DNA from: Bacillus sp. OK048
GTDB taxonomy: Bacteria > Bacillota > Bacilli > Bacillales > Cytobacillaceae
Assembly (NCBI RefSeq): GCF_900103525.1
Contig: NZ_FNHN01000022.1
Coordinates: forward strand, 1 to 33,141
Length of the DNA stretch: 33,141 nt
Reading direction: 5' to 3'
Each line of letters opens with the position of its first letter. Positions within the stretch are counted from its first letter, which is position 1. A program made the translations under genes and the position numbers. A model generated the notes under the pieces. It saw only the letters and a list, made by a program, of their open reading frames with translations, had not been told where the DNA came from and did no database searches. Shown one piece after another: positions 15,484-23,193 of the stretch.

Positions 15484-15867
15484 TTACTTCTCTATAATTT
15501 GAATAAGGTTGCCGCATGTATCGTCGAAGACAGCTATTGTGACTTCGCCCATTTTTGTCGGCTCCATGGTAAACTTTACGCCGTTTTCCAATAATCGATT
15601 GTATTCTTTATGAATATCATCAACGCCAAACATGGTTGCTGGGATACCATCTGCAACGATCTTCTTTTGAAACTCCTTTGCTGCAGGATGTTCATTCGGT
15701 TCGAGTAAAAGCTCAGTACCTGCTTGAGCATCGGGTGAGACCAGTGTTATCCACCTAAATTTTCCCATGGGAATGTCATGCTTTTTTACAAATCCAAGCT
15801 TCTCTGTATAAAATTCTAGTGCCTTGTCTTGGTCTTCTACGAATAAACTAGTAACAATAATTTTCAT
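15484..15867 (-). CDS. VOC (glyoxalase/bleomycin-resistance-like) protein
   Basis: The 127-residue protein is a VOC-superfamily member with paired beta-alpha-beta-beta-beta units. The first unit reads IIVTSLFVEDQDKALEFYTEKLGF and the second begins FGVDDIHKEYNRLLENGVKF and ends AVFDDTCGNLIQIIEK. The last segment carries the usual metal-site Gly-Asn-Leu environment and the Glu in QIIEK. It may be a dioxygenase, a glyoxalase-like enzyme or a binding protein; the substrate cannot be read. The ATG at 15867 has GGAGG about 9 bases upstream and is preferred to the ATG five codons earlier, which overlaps that site. Confidence 0.88.
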   Translation of the reverse strand: MKIIVTSLFVEDQDKALEFYTEKLGFVKKHDIPMGKFRWITLVSPDAQAGTELLLEPNEHPAAKEFQKKIVADGIPATMFGVDDIHKEYNRLLENGVKFTMEPTKMGEVTIAVFDDTCGNLIQIIEK

Positions 15868-15943
15868 AATTTTTGCCTCCATTGATTTTATTCAAGCATG
15901 TTTATGTACTAAAAATTGGCTGATAGCAGAAAAAAATTCTACA

Positions 15944-16318
15944 TTAGAAAGCGCCATTCTCATTAGGAGAATTCTCTGGTATCTGCTGACCCACATCCCA
16001 CAATTCGACGATGAGGTCGTTATGAAAGCGGAAAATATGAACCAATGCTATTCCAAGATCATCTTTATTTTGCACTACATGGGAGTGAACCGCAACCATA
16101 TCACCCTCTCCGATGACCTGTTTAATATCAAGGACTTTGTGAGGATTCTGGTTGGCGTCCTCTTCCATGGCGAGCATAAGTGATTCGGGATCTCCACGAA
16201 AAAAGGGATTATGATGGCGGAAATCCGGACTCGTAAACCTTTGGTATGCTTCGCGTACATCCCCCGCTGCAACCATTTTCAAAAACGAAACAGCCTTCTC
16301 TTTTATAGAATTTATCAT
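15944..16318 (-). CDS. SnoaL-like (NTF2-fold) protein
   Basis: The 124-residue protein is a SnoaL-like polyketide cyclase/NTF2-fold protein of the common bacterial type: FLKMVAAGDVREAYQRF, then DFRHHNPFFRGD, VIGEGDMVAVHSHV and LVHIFRFHNDLIVELWDVGQQIPENSPNENGAF. Members usually have no known reaction. AGGATGG lies about 10 bases upstream of the ATG. It could be co-transcribed with the VOC gene 77 bases downstream. The final 62 bases around its stop codon are duplicated at 25492-25553, where the rest of the gene is absent. Confidence 0.88.
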   Translation of the reverse strand: MINSIKEKAVSFLKMVAAGDVREAYQRFTSPDFRHHNPFFRGDPESLMLAMEEDANQNPHKVLDIKQVIGEGDMVAVHSHVVQNKDDLGIALVHIFRFHNDLIVELWDVGQQIPENSPNENGAF

Positions 16319-16386
16319 TTCAAAACCATCCTATCAAATATTTTCAAACAAAAGCAAAGAAATGGGAATTTGAATCTGTTGACGTC

Positions 16387-16750
16387 AGTATTTCTAGCTA
16401 TCCGCCAGTATTTCTGCCTATCCGCCAGTATTTCTGCCTATCCGCCAGTATTTCTCGCTATCCGCCAGTATTTCTCGCTATCCGCCAGTATTTCTCGCTA
16501 TCCGCCAGTATTTCTCGCTATCCGCCAGTATTTCTTGCCATCCGCCAGTATTTCTAGCCATCCGCCAGTATTTCTGCCTATCCGCCAGTATTTCTGCCTA
16601 TCCGCCAGTATTTCTCGCCATCCGCCAGTATTTCTCGCCATCCGCCAGTATTTCTGCCTATCCGCCAGTATTTTTCGCCATCCACCAGTATTTCCGCTAT
16701 CCGCAACTAATTCCCTCTATCCGCAACTAATTCCTGCTATCCGCAACTTA
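16387..16750. repeat. 20-bp tandem repeat array, about 18 units
   Basis: The unit TTTCTCGCTATCCGCCAGTA is repeated head to tail from about 16391. Roughly 15 units are close copies that vary mainly at two positions (CTCGC, CTGCC, CTAGC). The last three units near 16691-16750 change to ATCCGCAACTAA. There are no spacers, so it is not a CRISPR array. The period of 20 is not a multiple of 3, which argues against coding. It fills the space between the SnoaL-like and AraC genes. Confidence 0.9.
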
Positions 16751-16772
16751 GATGACGTGATTTGACTTCTCT

Positions 16773-17990
16773 TTATTCCCCATCTCGATATTGAGAAGGA
16801 GTCATGCCTGTTTCTTTTTTAAATACTCTAGCAAAGTAGGAAGGATCATCATAGCCTATTGTCCAAGCGATTTCCTCAACGGATAGATTCTCTGTTTTTA
16901 ATAGGTGTTTTGCTTGATTTATTCGTAACATTTGTTGATAAGTGGTTAGGGTCATTTTTGTCTCTTCTTTAAATTTTCGGGATAGATGGCTGGAATTGGT
17001 GGACAGTTTTGCCGCCAAATCTTCTTTATTGATTTTTTTATTATAAAAACTGAGAATATATTCAATCACCCTTTGGGTCATGCTTGTGTATTTACTTAAC
17101 GAGTTGGATATAACAACATCGCAATATTCTTCAATCATGCGATCTTCTATTTGATGTAGTGTTTCCACCTGATTAGCATTTTCAATTTCATAGGCAAATT
17201 TTTCTGAAATCCGATGAATCATGATGGCAGGTACATGACTGTTTCTTGCTGACGTCCGCAGTAGAGTATTTAGTATAATGGCAACATTTTTAAGTCTGCG
17301 TAACGGCTGATTTGGGAAACGTTCCGAAAAGGAAAACAACATATTTTTAGAATTAATGAGTTGTAGAGCTGTATTTTTATCTCCAAGTTCAACGGAGTGC
17401 ATAAAATCTTTTTCAGTTTTATATCTCAATTTAACTAATTCTGCTACATTATCCAAGTTCAGATGGTCTTCCCGCTTATGAACAGGGCGGCTGCTTATAT
17501 CAGAAACAATGACAATCGGGGAAATTTCCTGCTCGATCATGTTTGTAAACTGCTGAAGGACACTTCCATAACTGCTTGCCTTTTCTACTGTTAGGACATA
17601 GATTTTATCGACTAACAGCTTTAAATCTTCACTCTGCGTACTCGAGAGACGATAGTCCTTTGATATTCTGTATAGATCTGGTGTCTTATCAAAATAAGGA
17701 CCGATGATAATCGTGTAGGCTTCCTCCTTTTTGCTGAAGGAATATCCAAAATAGTGTAAGTCCCAATCATTTATATAGGAATATAGTTGTCCTCTTTGTT
17801 TCATATTATCATACAAAGATAAAACATCTCTCTCCCCTGAACCTAGCATGAATGCTGGGATAGAAATCATTTCATTAAGGTAAACAAGCTCCCGATTTTG
17901 ATCGAATACATACGTATTTAAGTTGGTAATAAATTGGATTTTCATAGCGGTTGAGATGATTTTTGATTGTTCCAGGTTGAATCCCTCCAA
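16773..17990 (-). CDS. AraC-family regulator (YesN-like)
   Basis: The protein is about 400 residues. The C-terminal 100 residues are two AraC helix-turn-helix motifs: KEDLAAKLSTNSSHLSRKFKEE and VEEIAWTIGYDDPSYFARVFKK, then TGMTPSQYR. The N-terminal 300 residues form a sensor domain I do not recognise, probably ligand-binding; no membrane segment is seen. It is divergent from the PTS permease gene at 18204 and probably activates it. The start is odd. The TTG at 17990 overlaps GGAGGG, the only good ribosome binding site, which would instead suit the in-frame CTG at 17975 (7 bases away). The first ATG, at 17945, is too far from it. Confidence 0.88.
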   Translation of the reverse strand: MEGFNLEQSKIISTAMKIQFITNLNTYVFDQNRELVYLNEMISIPAFMLGSGERDVLSLYDNMKQRGQLYSYINDWDLHYFGYSFSKKEEAYTIIIGPYFDKTPDLYRISKDYRLSSTQSEDLKLLVDKIYVLTVEKASSYGSVLQQFTNMIEQEISPIVIVSDISSRPVHKREDHLNLDNVAELVKLRYKTEKDFMHSVELGDKNTALQLINSKNMLFSFSERFPNQPLRRLKNVAIILNTLLRTSARNSHVPAIMIHRISEKFAYEIENANQVETLHQIEDRMIEEYCDVVISNSLSKYTSMTQRVIEYILSFYNKKINKEDLAAKLSTNSSHLSRKFKEETKMTLTTYQQMLRINQAKHLLKTENLSVEEIAWTIGYDDPSYFARVFKKETGMTPSQYRDGE

Positions 17991-18065
17991 TAGACCTATC
18001 CAAACATTAATTTATACTTAATCCTGATATTATCAAATAAATCCTAATACGAATGAATTGATTTC

Positions 18066-18095
18066 ATTATACTAGTATTAAATTAGCGCTTCCAA
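18066..18095 (-). promoter_or_regulatory. Probable promoter of the AraC-type gene
   Basis: On the minus strand TTGGAA (18095-18090) and TATAAT (18071-18066) are 18 bases apart, about 75 bases before the gene. Confidence 0.5.
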
Positions 18096-18120
18096 TAATA
18101 AAAATATTTAAGGCAGAAAA

Positions 18121-18134
18121 TGAAAGCGATAAAA
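18121..18134 (+). promoter_or_regulatory. cre-like catabolite control site
   Basis: TGAAAGCGATAAAA matches the CcpA-binding consensus TGWAANCGNTNWCA at all defined positions but one. It lies 70 bases before the PTS gene, in the divergent intergenic region. Confidence 0.5.
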
Positions 18135-18203
18135 ATAGTATTGGTTTGTAAATGAGAGATAATAATTTAAGAAATAAAGGCAAAAAATATAGGATATGGG
18201 TGT

Positions 18204-19823
18204 GTGAAAACAACTATGAGTAATCAAAAGCATGAACATACAAATTCAACAGACTTTACCAAAGAGACAAAAGAATCGACGTTGTCGAAAGTTTTAGGCG
18301 TTATCTCGGGAAGTTTTGCCCCTATTATCGGCGTTCTCGCCGGTGCAGGACTCTTAAAAGCCATGTTATCGGTTTTAGTCACAGTAGGATGGCTATCAAA
18401 TGAAAGCGGTGCCTATGTAATTTTATCAGCAGCTGGAGATGCCGTTTTTCATTTCCTGCCGTTGTTTCTCGGAATATCCATTGCACTTAAACTGGGGGCC
18501 AATGGGTATGTCGGTGGCGTGATTGGTGCTTCCATTCTGACACCTGAAATAATGCATCTTGTAGAAAACGATGTGAAGACCATCGACTTTTTAGGTCTTC
18601 CAGTCCTATTAGCTGATTATTCTTCTACAGTATTTCCAATCTTTATTGCTATGTTTGTTTATGCAGGTCTAGATAAATTTTTAAAGAAAGTCATATATAA
18701 AGATATCCAAATGTTTATCAACCCTATGATTTCATTAATCATTCTTGTGCCATTAACCATGCTGGTGTTCGGACCTATTGGAACACTGCTTGGTGAAGGA
18801 TTAGGTTCAGTCATTAGTTTCTTAAGCGACAAAAGTGGACTATTAGCAGGTGCTATCTTAGGTGCTTCATGGACATTCCTGACCATAATGGGATTACATT
18901 GGACAATTATTCCACTTGCCATCGTAAATCTCGCCACTGGTCCAGACCCTATTATTGCGATGGCAGCGGCAGCTCCATTTGCTCAAGTTGGAATAGGGAT
19001 TGCGGTTTTTCTGAAAACCCGTGATAAAGATTTAAAGGCGCTTGCTGCAAGCGGAATCTTACCTGGTGCTTTGGCTGGAACCACCGAGGCGATTAATTAT
19101 GGAATTATCCTTCGTTATCGAAAAACAATGGTCTACGTGATCATAGCTGCTGGAATTGGCGGGGCAATCAATGGAAGCCTAGGCGTGGTTATGAATGATT
19201 TTGTCCTTCCGAGTGTACTTGCCATTCCTGCATTTACACCGATTTGGGAGTATCTAATTGGGATTGGCGCTGCTTTTGCCATCGGATTCCTTTTGACGTA
19301 TCTACTTGGATACGAGCCCAAAACTTCAAAAGCGGATGTTGGTTTTACCCAAAATGTTTTTGGTGTGAAGTTGGAAACCATTAAAAGTCCAATGCGCGGT
19401 AAAGTTGTTCCATTAAGCTCTATCCAGGATCCATTATTTGCAACTGAAACTGTCGGTAAAGGAATCGCCATTGAACCGGAAGCGGGTAAAATTTATTCAC
19501 CTGTTGATGGTGTCATTACAACACAATTTCCTACAGGACACGCTGTTGGCATAACTTCTGAAGGTGGAGCCGAAGTCTTAATTTATATTGGCCTAGATAC
19601 GGTAAAACTCAAAGGAAAATACTTTACTCCTCATATAAAACAAGGTGATCATGTCAAGCAAGGCGATCTGCTCATTGAATTTGAAATGCAACAAATAAAA
19701 GCAGAGGGATTTGACACAACAACTTTGGTGGTGATCACCAATACGGACCAATATCTTGATATTAAAGCTATGGACCATGACATTGTAGAACAAAATGAAC
19801 CATTGTTGAAATTAACGGTTTAA
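18204..19823 (+). CDS. PTS permease EIIC-EIIA, beta-glucoside/glucose type, EIIA His replaced
   Basis: The 539-residue protein has EIIC at about 25-390 (FAPIIGVLAGAGLLKAML, LPLFLGISIALKLGANGYVGGVIGA, and GTTEAINYG in place of the usual GITEPAIYG) and EIIA-Glc at about 400-535. The N-terminal EIIB domain of BglP-type EIIBCA proteins is absent. In EIIA, His446 (GHAVGI) matches E. coli His75. Fifteen residues on, the phosphorylated His90 reads as Tyr461 (LIYIGLDTV; codon TAT at 19584). As written it cannot take phosphate in the normal way, so it may be a sensor, a facilitator or served by another EIIA and EIIB. GTG at 18204 or ATG at 18216; neither has a strong ribosome site. Divergent AraC-type gene; cre-like site upstream; terminator behind. 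Confidence 0.9.
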   Translation: MKTTMSNQKHEHTNSTDFTKETKESTLSKVLGVISGSFAPIIGVLAGAGLLKAMLSVLVTVGWLSNESGAYVILSAAGDAVFHFLPLFLGISIALKLGANGYVGGVIGASILTPEIMHLVENDVKTIDFLGLPVLLADYSSTVFPIFIAMFVYAGLDKFLKKVIYKDIQMFINPMISLIILVPLTMLVFGPIGTLLGEGLGSVISFLSDKSGLLAGAILGASWTFLTIMGLHWTIIPLAIVNLATGPDPIIAMAAAAPFAQVGIGIAVFLKTRDKDLKALAASGILPGALAGTTEAINYGIILRYRKTMVYVIIAAGIGGAINGSLGVVMNDFVLPSVLAIPAFTPIWEYLIGIGAAFAIGFLLTYLLGYEPKTSKADVGFTQNVFGVKLETIKSPMRGKVVPLSSIQDPLFATETVGKGIAIEPEAGKIYSPVDGVITTQFPTGHAVGITSEGGAEVLIYIGLDTVKLKGKYFTPHIKQGDHVKQGDLLIEFEMQQIKAEGFDTTTLVVITNTDQYLDIKAMDHDIVEQNEPLLKLTV

Positions 19824-19832
19824 TCTATTAGT

Positions 19833-19864
19833 AAAGGGTTGGTCTCATACGGACCAACCCTTTT
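19833..19864 (+). terminator. Terminator of the PTS gene
   Basis: AAAGGGTTGGTC pairs with GACCAACCCTTT around 7 bases and continues into T's. Confidence 0.85.
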
Positions 19865-19966
19865 AAATACCTTTCAGGTTTACCGAGGTTCCTTCTCGTT
19901 ACCTGCTTTCATCAATTTATATTAAAATATATACTCACACGTTTGATTTGTTTATTTACATGAATT

Positions 19967-20086
19967 CTAAACAGTGATAGGGTCTAATTGAATCAGCCTC
20001 ATGATTCTTTTCCTCTTATCAAATGTCGCTACTTCTTTAACACCTTTGTCCACTAATAACTTGTTGATTTCTAAGTAAGGTTGAAA
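19967..20086 (-). pseudogene. Short coding-like remnant, unidentified
   Basis: On the minus strand 39 codons read FQPYLEINKLLVDKGVKEVA followed by TFDKRKRIMRLIQLDPITV and a stop. There is no start codon, and a stop codon lies directly upstream. The composition looks protein-like and could be the C-terminus of a lost gene. I do not recognise the family. Confidence 0.3.
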
Positions 20087-20171
20087 TCACCTTTCACACA
20101 AGGATACTCTCTTTCTTCTCCAACAAACAGGGTAGTTTTTCTTTCCATATAGAGGGAGTTTAGTTAATGAA

Positions 20172-20199
20172 AAATAAGGACCATTTTTGGTCCTTATTT
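20172..20199. terminator. Terminator of the recombinase-like gene
   Basis: AAATAAGGACC pairs perfectly with GGTCCTTATTT around a 6-base loop, with T-rich sequence on both strands. Confidence 0.8.
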
Positions 20200-20228
20200 A
20201 TTTATTGGGATTTTTCTAGTTGGTGTGA

Positions 20229-20771
20229 TTAATGCTCCAAATATCTATATAACGTGGATTTACTAATTCCTGTTTCGCTTTTAATCTCTTCCAGACTATA
20301 CTTTTTGCTTTGATACATAATAATAGCACGTTGTACATTTTCATCTGGTTTTCTAGGCCGTCCTGTAGCGATTCCTTTTTGTTTCGCCTCAGATAAGCCT
20401 CTTTTAGTTTTTTCACTAATTACGTCACTTTGGAATTCTACAAGGTGTTTGACGATATCAATGAATTGATATCCAGATGTTTTACTTGTATCAATTTCCT
20501 CATCAAGAGATTGGAGAAAAGCTCCTTTGGCATTAATGGCTTCTAGTAGTTCAACTAGATGGCGTGTAGAGTCTGCTAATCCAAATAGTTTTGTAACAAC
20601 TACTTTATCCCCTTGGTTAAGGTTGTTAATCAAATTGCTAAGCTTTGTTCTTTTTTTGGCTGATGAATGTTCTTCAGAGATAAGTAATTCACAATTCATT
20701 TTTGATAATTTTCTTAGTTGTTTTTCACAATCAAGATCATCTTCATACGGTCTCATATAACCAATTAACAT
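20229..20771 (-). CDS. Serine-recombinase-like protein without catalytic residues
   Basis: The 180-residue protein has the resolvase/invertase fold and length. The N-terminus IGYMRPYEDDLDCEKQLRKL aligns with IGYARVSTxxQ, so the catalytic serine position holds Tyr9. The active-site block KLDRLGR is KLFGLAD (residues 61-67), which loses the Asp and both Arg. The E-helix region VELLEAINAKGAFLQSLDEEIDT is kept, and a resolvase-type helix-turn-helix ends the protein (YSLEEIKSETGISKSTLYRYL). The frame is intact, so it is probably a DNA-binding protein rather than a recombinase. It diverges from the SulP-UspA genes and may regulate them or itself. The ATG is at 20771, behind a GGGGA ribosome site. 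Terminator at 20172. Confidence 0.85.
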   Translation of the reverse strand: MLIGYMRPYEDDLDCEKQLRKLSKMNCELLISEEHSSAKKRTKLSNLINNLNQGDKVVVTKLFGLADSTRHLVELLEAINAKGAFLQSLDEEIDTSKTSGYQFIDIVKHLVEFQSDVISEKTKRGLSEAKQKGIATGRPRKPDENVQRAIIMYQSKKYSLEEIKSETGISKSTLYRYLEH

Positions 20772-20893
20772 TTAGAATCTCCCCTACTGTTAATGCATTG
20801 CATCAATCATAACATAAAAATTGTTTATTTATAGTTTCAAAATGGTTCCTTTTTGGGAAAAAAGGTGTTACACTATTTTTTGAATTCGAATTG

Positions 20894-20910
20894 ACTTTTA
20901 AAGTAAAAGT
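20894..20910. promoter_or_regulatory. Candidate operator/promoter before sulP
   Basis: ACTTTTA-AAG-TAAAAGT is a perfect 7+7 inverted repeat. It overlaps a TTGACT hexamer (20891-20896) that could be a -35, about 30 bases before the sulP start. It could bind the divergent recombinase-like protein; this is inference only. Confidence 0.35.
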
Positions 20911-20940
20911 TAAAAATAAATGATATGAGGTGGACAAAAA

Positions 20941-22404
20941 GTGGTAGCAAAAATTAAACAGGAGTGGTTTTCAAATATCCGAGCAGATGTCCTTGCTGGT
21001 ATTGTTGTAGCTTTAGCATTGATTCCAGAAGCTATCGCCTTTTCCATTATTGCTGGAGTTGACCCAATGGTTGGGTTATATGCGTCTTTTTGTATAGCGG
21101 TGATAATGGCGTTTGTAGGTGGTCGTCCAGGAATGATCTCAGCTGCAACTGGTGCAATGGCGTTACTTATGGTCCCTTTAGTGAAGGAACACGGACTTAA
21201 TTACCTTTTAGCAGCAACAATTTTAACAGGTGTTATTCAAGTATTATTTGGTGTATTTAAAATAGCAAAGTTAATGAAGTTCATTCCAAGAGCAGTTATG
21301 ATTGGATTTGTAAATTCATTGGCAATTCTGATTTTTATGGCTCAGGTTCCTCATTTCCTTGGTATCTCTACTATTACGTACATTTTTGTAGCAATAACAT
21401 TGATCATTGTTTATGTAGTACCGAGATTTATTAAATCTATCCCTGCACCGTTGATAGCAATAATTGTGCTCACAACAGTTGCTATCTTTACAGGTACAGA
21501 CTTAAGAACAGTTGGAGACTTAGGTACTATAACACAATCTTTGCCGTCCTTTTTCGTTCCAGATGTACCGGTTTCGTTAGAAACACTGAGAATTATCTTT
21601 CCTTATTCAATTGCTTTAGCCATTGTAGGCTTGTTGGAGTCCTTATTAACAGCGTCTATTGTAGATGATATGACAGGGACAGAAAGCAATAAAGACAGAG
21701 AATCCAGAGGACAGGGAATTGCGAATATTATTACAGGTTTCTTTGGAGGTATGGCAGGTTGTGCAATGATTGGACAATCGGTGATAAATGTGAAATCAGG
21801 GGGACGCGGCAGGCTCTCTACTCTAACTGCTGGCCTATTTCTAATATTTTTGATCATTGTATTAGGTGATTTAGTTGTACAAATTCCAATGCCTGTTCTT
21901 GTGGGTATTATGATTATGGTATCTATTGGAACATTCGACTGGTCTTCGTTCAAATATTTAGTAAAAGCACCAAAGAGTGATGCCTTAGTAATGTTGGTAA
22001 CCGTTATCATCGTAGTTGCAACGCACGACTTATCAAAAGGAGTTATTGCAGGAGTTATCCTAAGTGCGATATTCTTTGTTGCCAAAATTTCAACGATAAA
22101 AGTAAAAGAACGACAAAAGAATTCAGATATAATATTTGAGGTAGAAGGTCAATTGTTTTTTGCATCTGTTGAAGGGTTTATAGCTTCATTTGACTTTAAT
22201 GTTAAAAATAAAAATATAATTATTGATTTTTCCGATGCACATATATGGGATGATTCTGCTGTAGGTTCTATCGATAAAGTAGTCTTAAAATACCGAGGAA
22301 ATGATAACATTGTGACCATTAAAGGTTTAAATTCTGCAAGTAAAAAACTAGTGGAAAAGCTTGCAATTTATAGTCAATCGAACCCAAAATTATCGACACA
22401 TTAA
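20941..22404 (+). CDS. SulP-family inorganic anion transporter
   Basis: The 487-residue protein has the SulP/SLC26 transport domain (about residues 10-385). The signatures are LAGIVVALALIPEAIAFSIIAGVDPMVGLYASF, GGRPGMISAATGAMALL, and GLLESLLTASIVDDMTG with GQGIANIITGFFGGMAGCAMIGQSVIN. A C-terminal STAS domain follows (about 395-475) with IIDFSDAHIWDDSAVGSID. Substrates in this family include sulfate and bicarbonate; the exact one cannot be told. GTG start with GAGGTGG about 8 bases upstream. A universal stress gene follows 22 bases downstream, probably in the same operon, and a resolvase-like gene diverges upstream. Length is normal for Bacillus members. Confidence 0.93.
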   Translation: MVAKIKQEWFSNIRADVLAGIVVALALIPEAIAFSIIAGVDPMVGLYASFCIAVIMAFVGGRPGMISAATGAMALLMVPLVKEHGLNYLLAATILTGVIQVLFGVFKIAKLMKFIPRAVMIGFVNSLAILIFMAQVPHFLGISTITYIFVAITLIIVYVVPRFIKSIPAPLIAIIVLTTVAIFTGTDLRTVGDLGTITQSLPSFFVPDVPVSLETLRIIFPYSIALAIVGLLESLLTASIVDDMTGTESNKDRESRGQGIANIITGFFGGMAGCAMIGQSVINVKSGGRGRLSTLTAGLFLIFLIIVLGDLVVQIPMPVLVGIMIMVSIGTFDWSSFKYLVKAPKSDALVMLVTVIIVVATHDLSKGVIAGVILSAIFFVAKISTIKVKERQKNSDIIFEVEGQLFFASVEGFIASFDFNVKNKNIIIDFSDAHIWDDSAVGSIDKVVLKYRGNDNIVTIKGLNSASKKLVEKLAIYSQSNPKLSTH

Positions 22405-22426
22405 CTTATATATTAGGAGTGGGAAA

Positions 22427-22847
22427 ATGTATAAAAACATCTTATTGGCAGTAGATGGCTCAGAACATTCTTTGCGAGCAGCAGAAGAAGCAGTTAAGAT
22501 TACTTCCTTGTGTAACGATTGTACTGTAGAAGTAGTTTTATGTGGTTGATTATTCAAAATCAAAAGACGAAGTTCTTCATTCTCAAGGAAAAGAAGATTT
22601 GGAACATTCACGAAGAAAGAAACTATTACCTATCGAAGAACAGTTGAAATCGAGTAATTTGTCTTACCAACTTAAATTGTTACACGGAGAACCAGGTCCG
22701 GCAATTGTAGACTATGCAAATAAGGAAAAATTTGAATTAGTGATTATAGGTAGTAGAGGTCTAAATTCGCTACAGGAAATGGTGCTAGGAAGTGTGAGTC
22801 ATAAAGTAGTCAAAAGAGTTAAATGTCCCGTCCTTATTGTTAAGTAA
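22427..22847 (+). pseudogene. Universal stress protein UspA, frameshifted
   Basis: The frame starts at an ATG with AGGAGTGGG upstream and reads YKNILLAVDGSEHSLRAAEE, a normal UspA N-terminus, up to VEVV. It then ends in LCG and a stop (22549). The next frame continues YVVDYSKSKDEVL through the ATP-binding motif GSRGLNSLQEMVLGSVSHKV to the natural C-terminus CPVLIVK. One extra T in the TTTT run at 22536-22539 explains the break; removing it gives about 139 residues, the usual UspA size. It could be a recent mutation, phase variation or a base-calling error. It lies 22 bases behind sulP. Confidence 0.85.
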
Positions 22848-22878
22848 AAATTGATAAACTTAGAATATGACTATTTAG

Positions 22879-22917
22879 AAGAGCTCAGTTTATATTTATA
22901 GAACTGTGCTCTTTTTA
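22879..22917 (+). terminator. Terminator of the sulP-uspA unit
   Basis: AAGAGC and CAGTT pair with AACTG and GCTCTT across one mismatch, followed by a run of T's. Confidence 0.75.
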
Positions 22918-23106
22918 TCGTATTATACAAAAGGCACCGCAAATTACAGTGCTAATTTCAACTTTAGGTAAAACATAGTTCAATCAACATGCTAATTTAA
23001 GGCAGAATTATAATCCTAAAACGCCTATTATTTAATATTTTGCACATCAAAACGGAATCCTTTAATTATCTAATCCCTTCGCTCTTAAAACTCTTTGTAT
23101 ATATTT

Positions 23107-23171
23107 GGGGACCACGGTGACGGTTCTTATGGCCGGTACTAACCTCATTAAAAACCATGAGAATCGTCATC
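23107..23171. repeat. REP-like hairpin (GACGGTTCT type)
   Basis: GGTGACGGTTCTTATGG (23116-23132) pairs with CCATGAGAATCGTCATC (23155-23171) at 13 of 17 positions, with further G-T pairs, around a 22-base loop. It is preceded by GGGGACCAC. This resembles the GGGGACGGTTCT hairpins scattered in Bacillaceae genomes near IS200-like REP transposases. A decayed copy lies at 31137-31196. Confidence 0.55.
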
Positions 23172-23193
23172 ATAGATCCCGATGTATTTTGCA

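Noticed and set aside
16387..16750. Possible CRISPR array
   Set aside because: Units follow each other without spacers, and no cas gene is present.
16211..16765. Plus-strand reading frame of 184 codons with repeated AIRQYF/SASIS
   Set aside because: It is the translation of the 20-bp tandem array plus the reverse of the SnoaL-like gene. There is no ribosome site, and a 20-base period does not keep frame.
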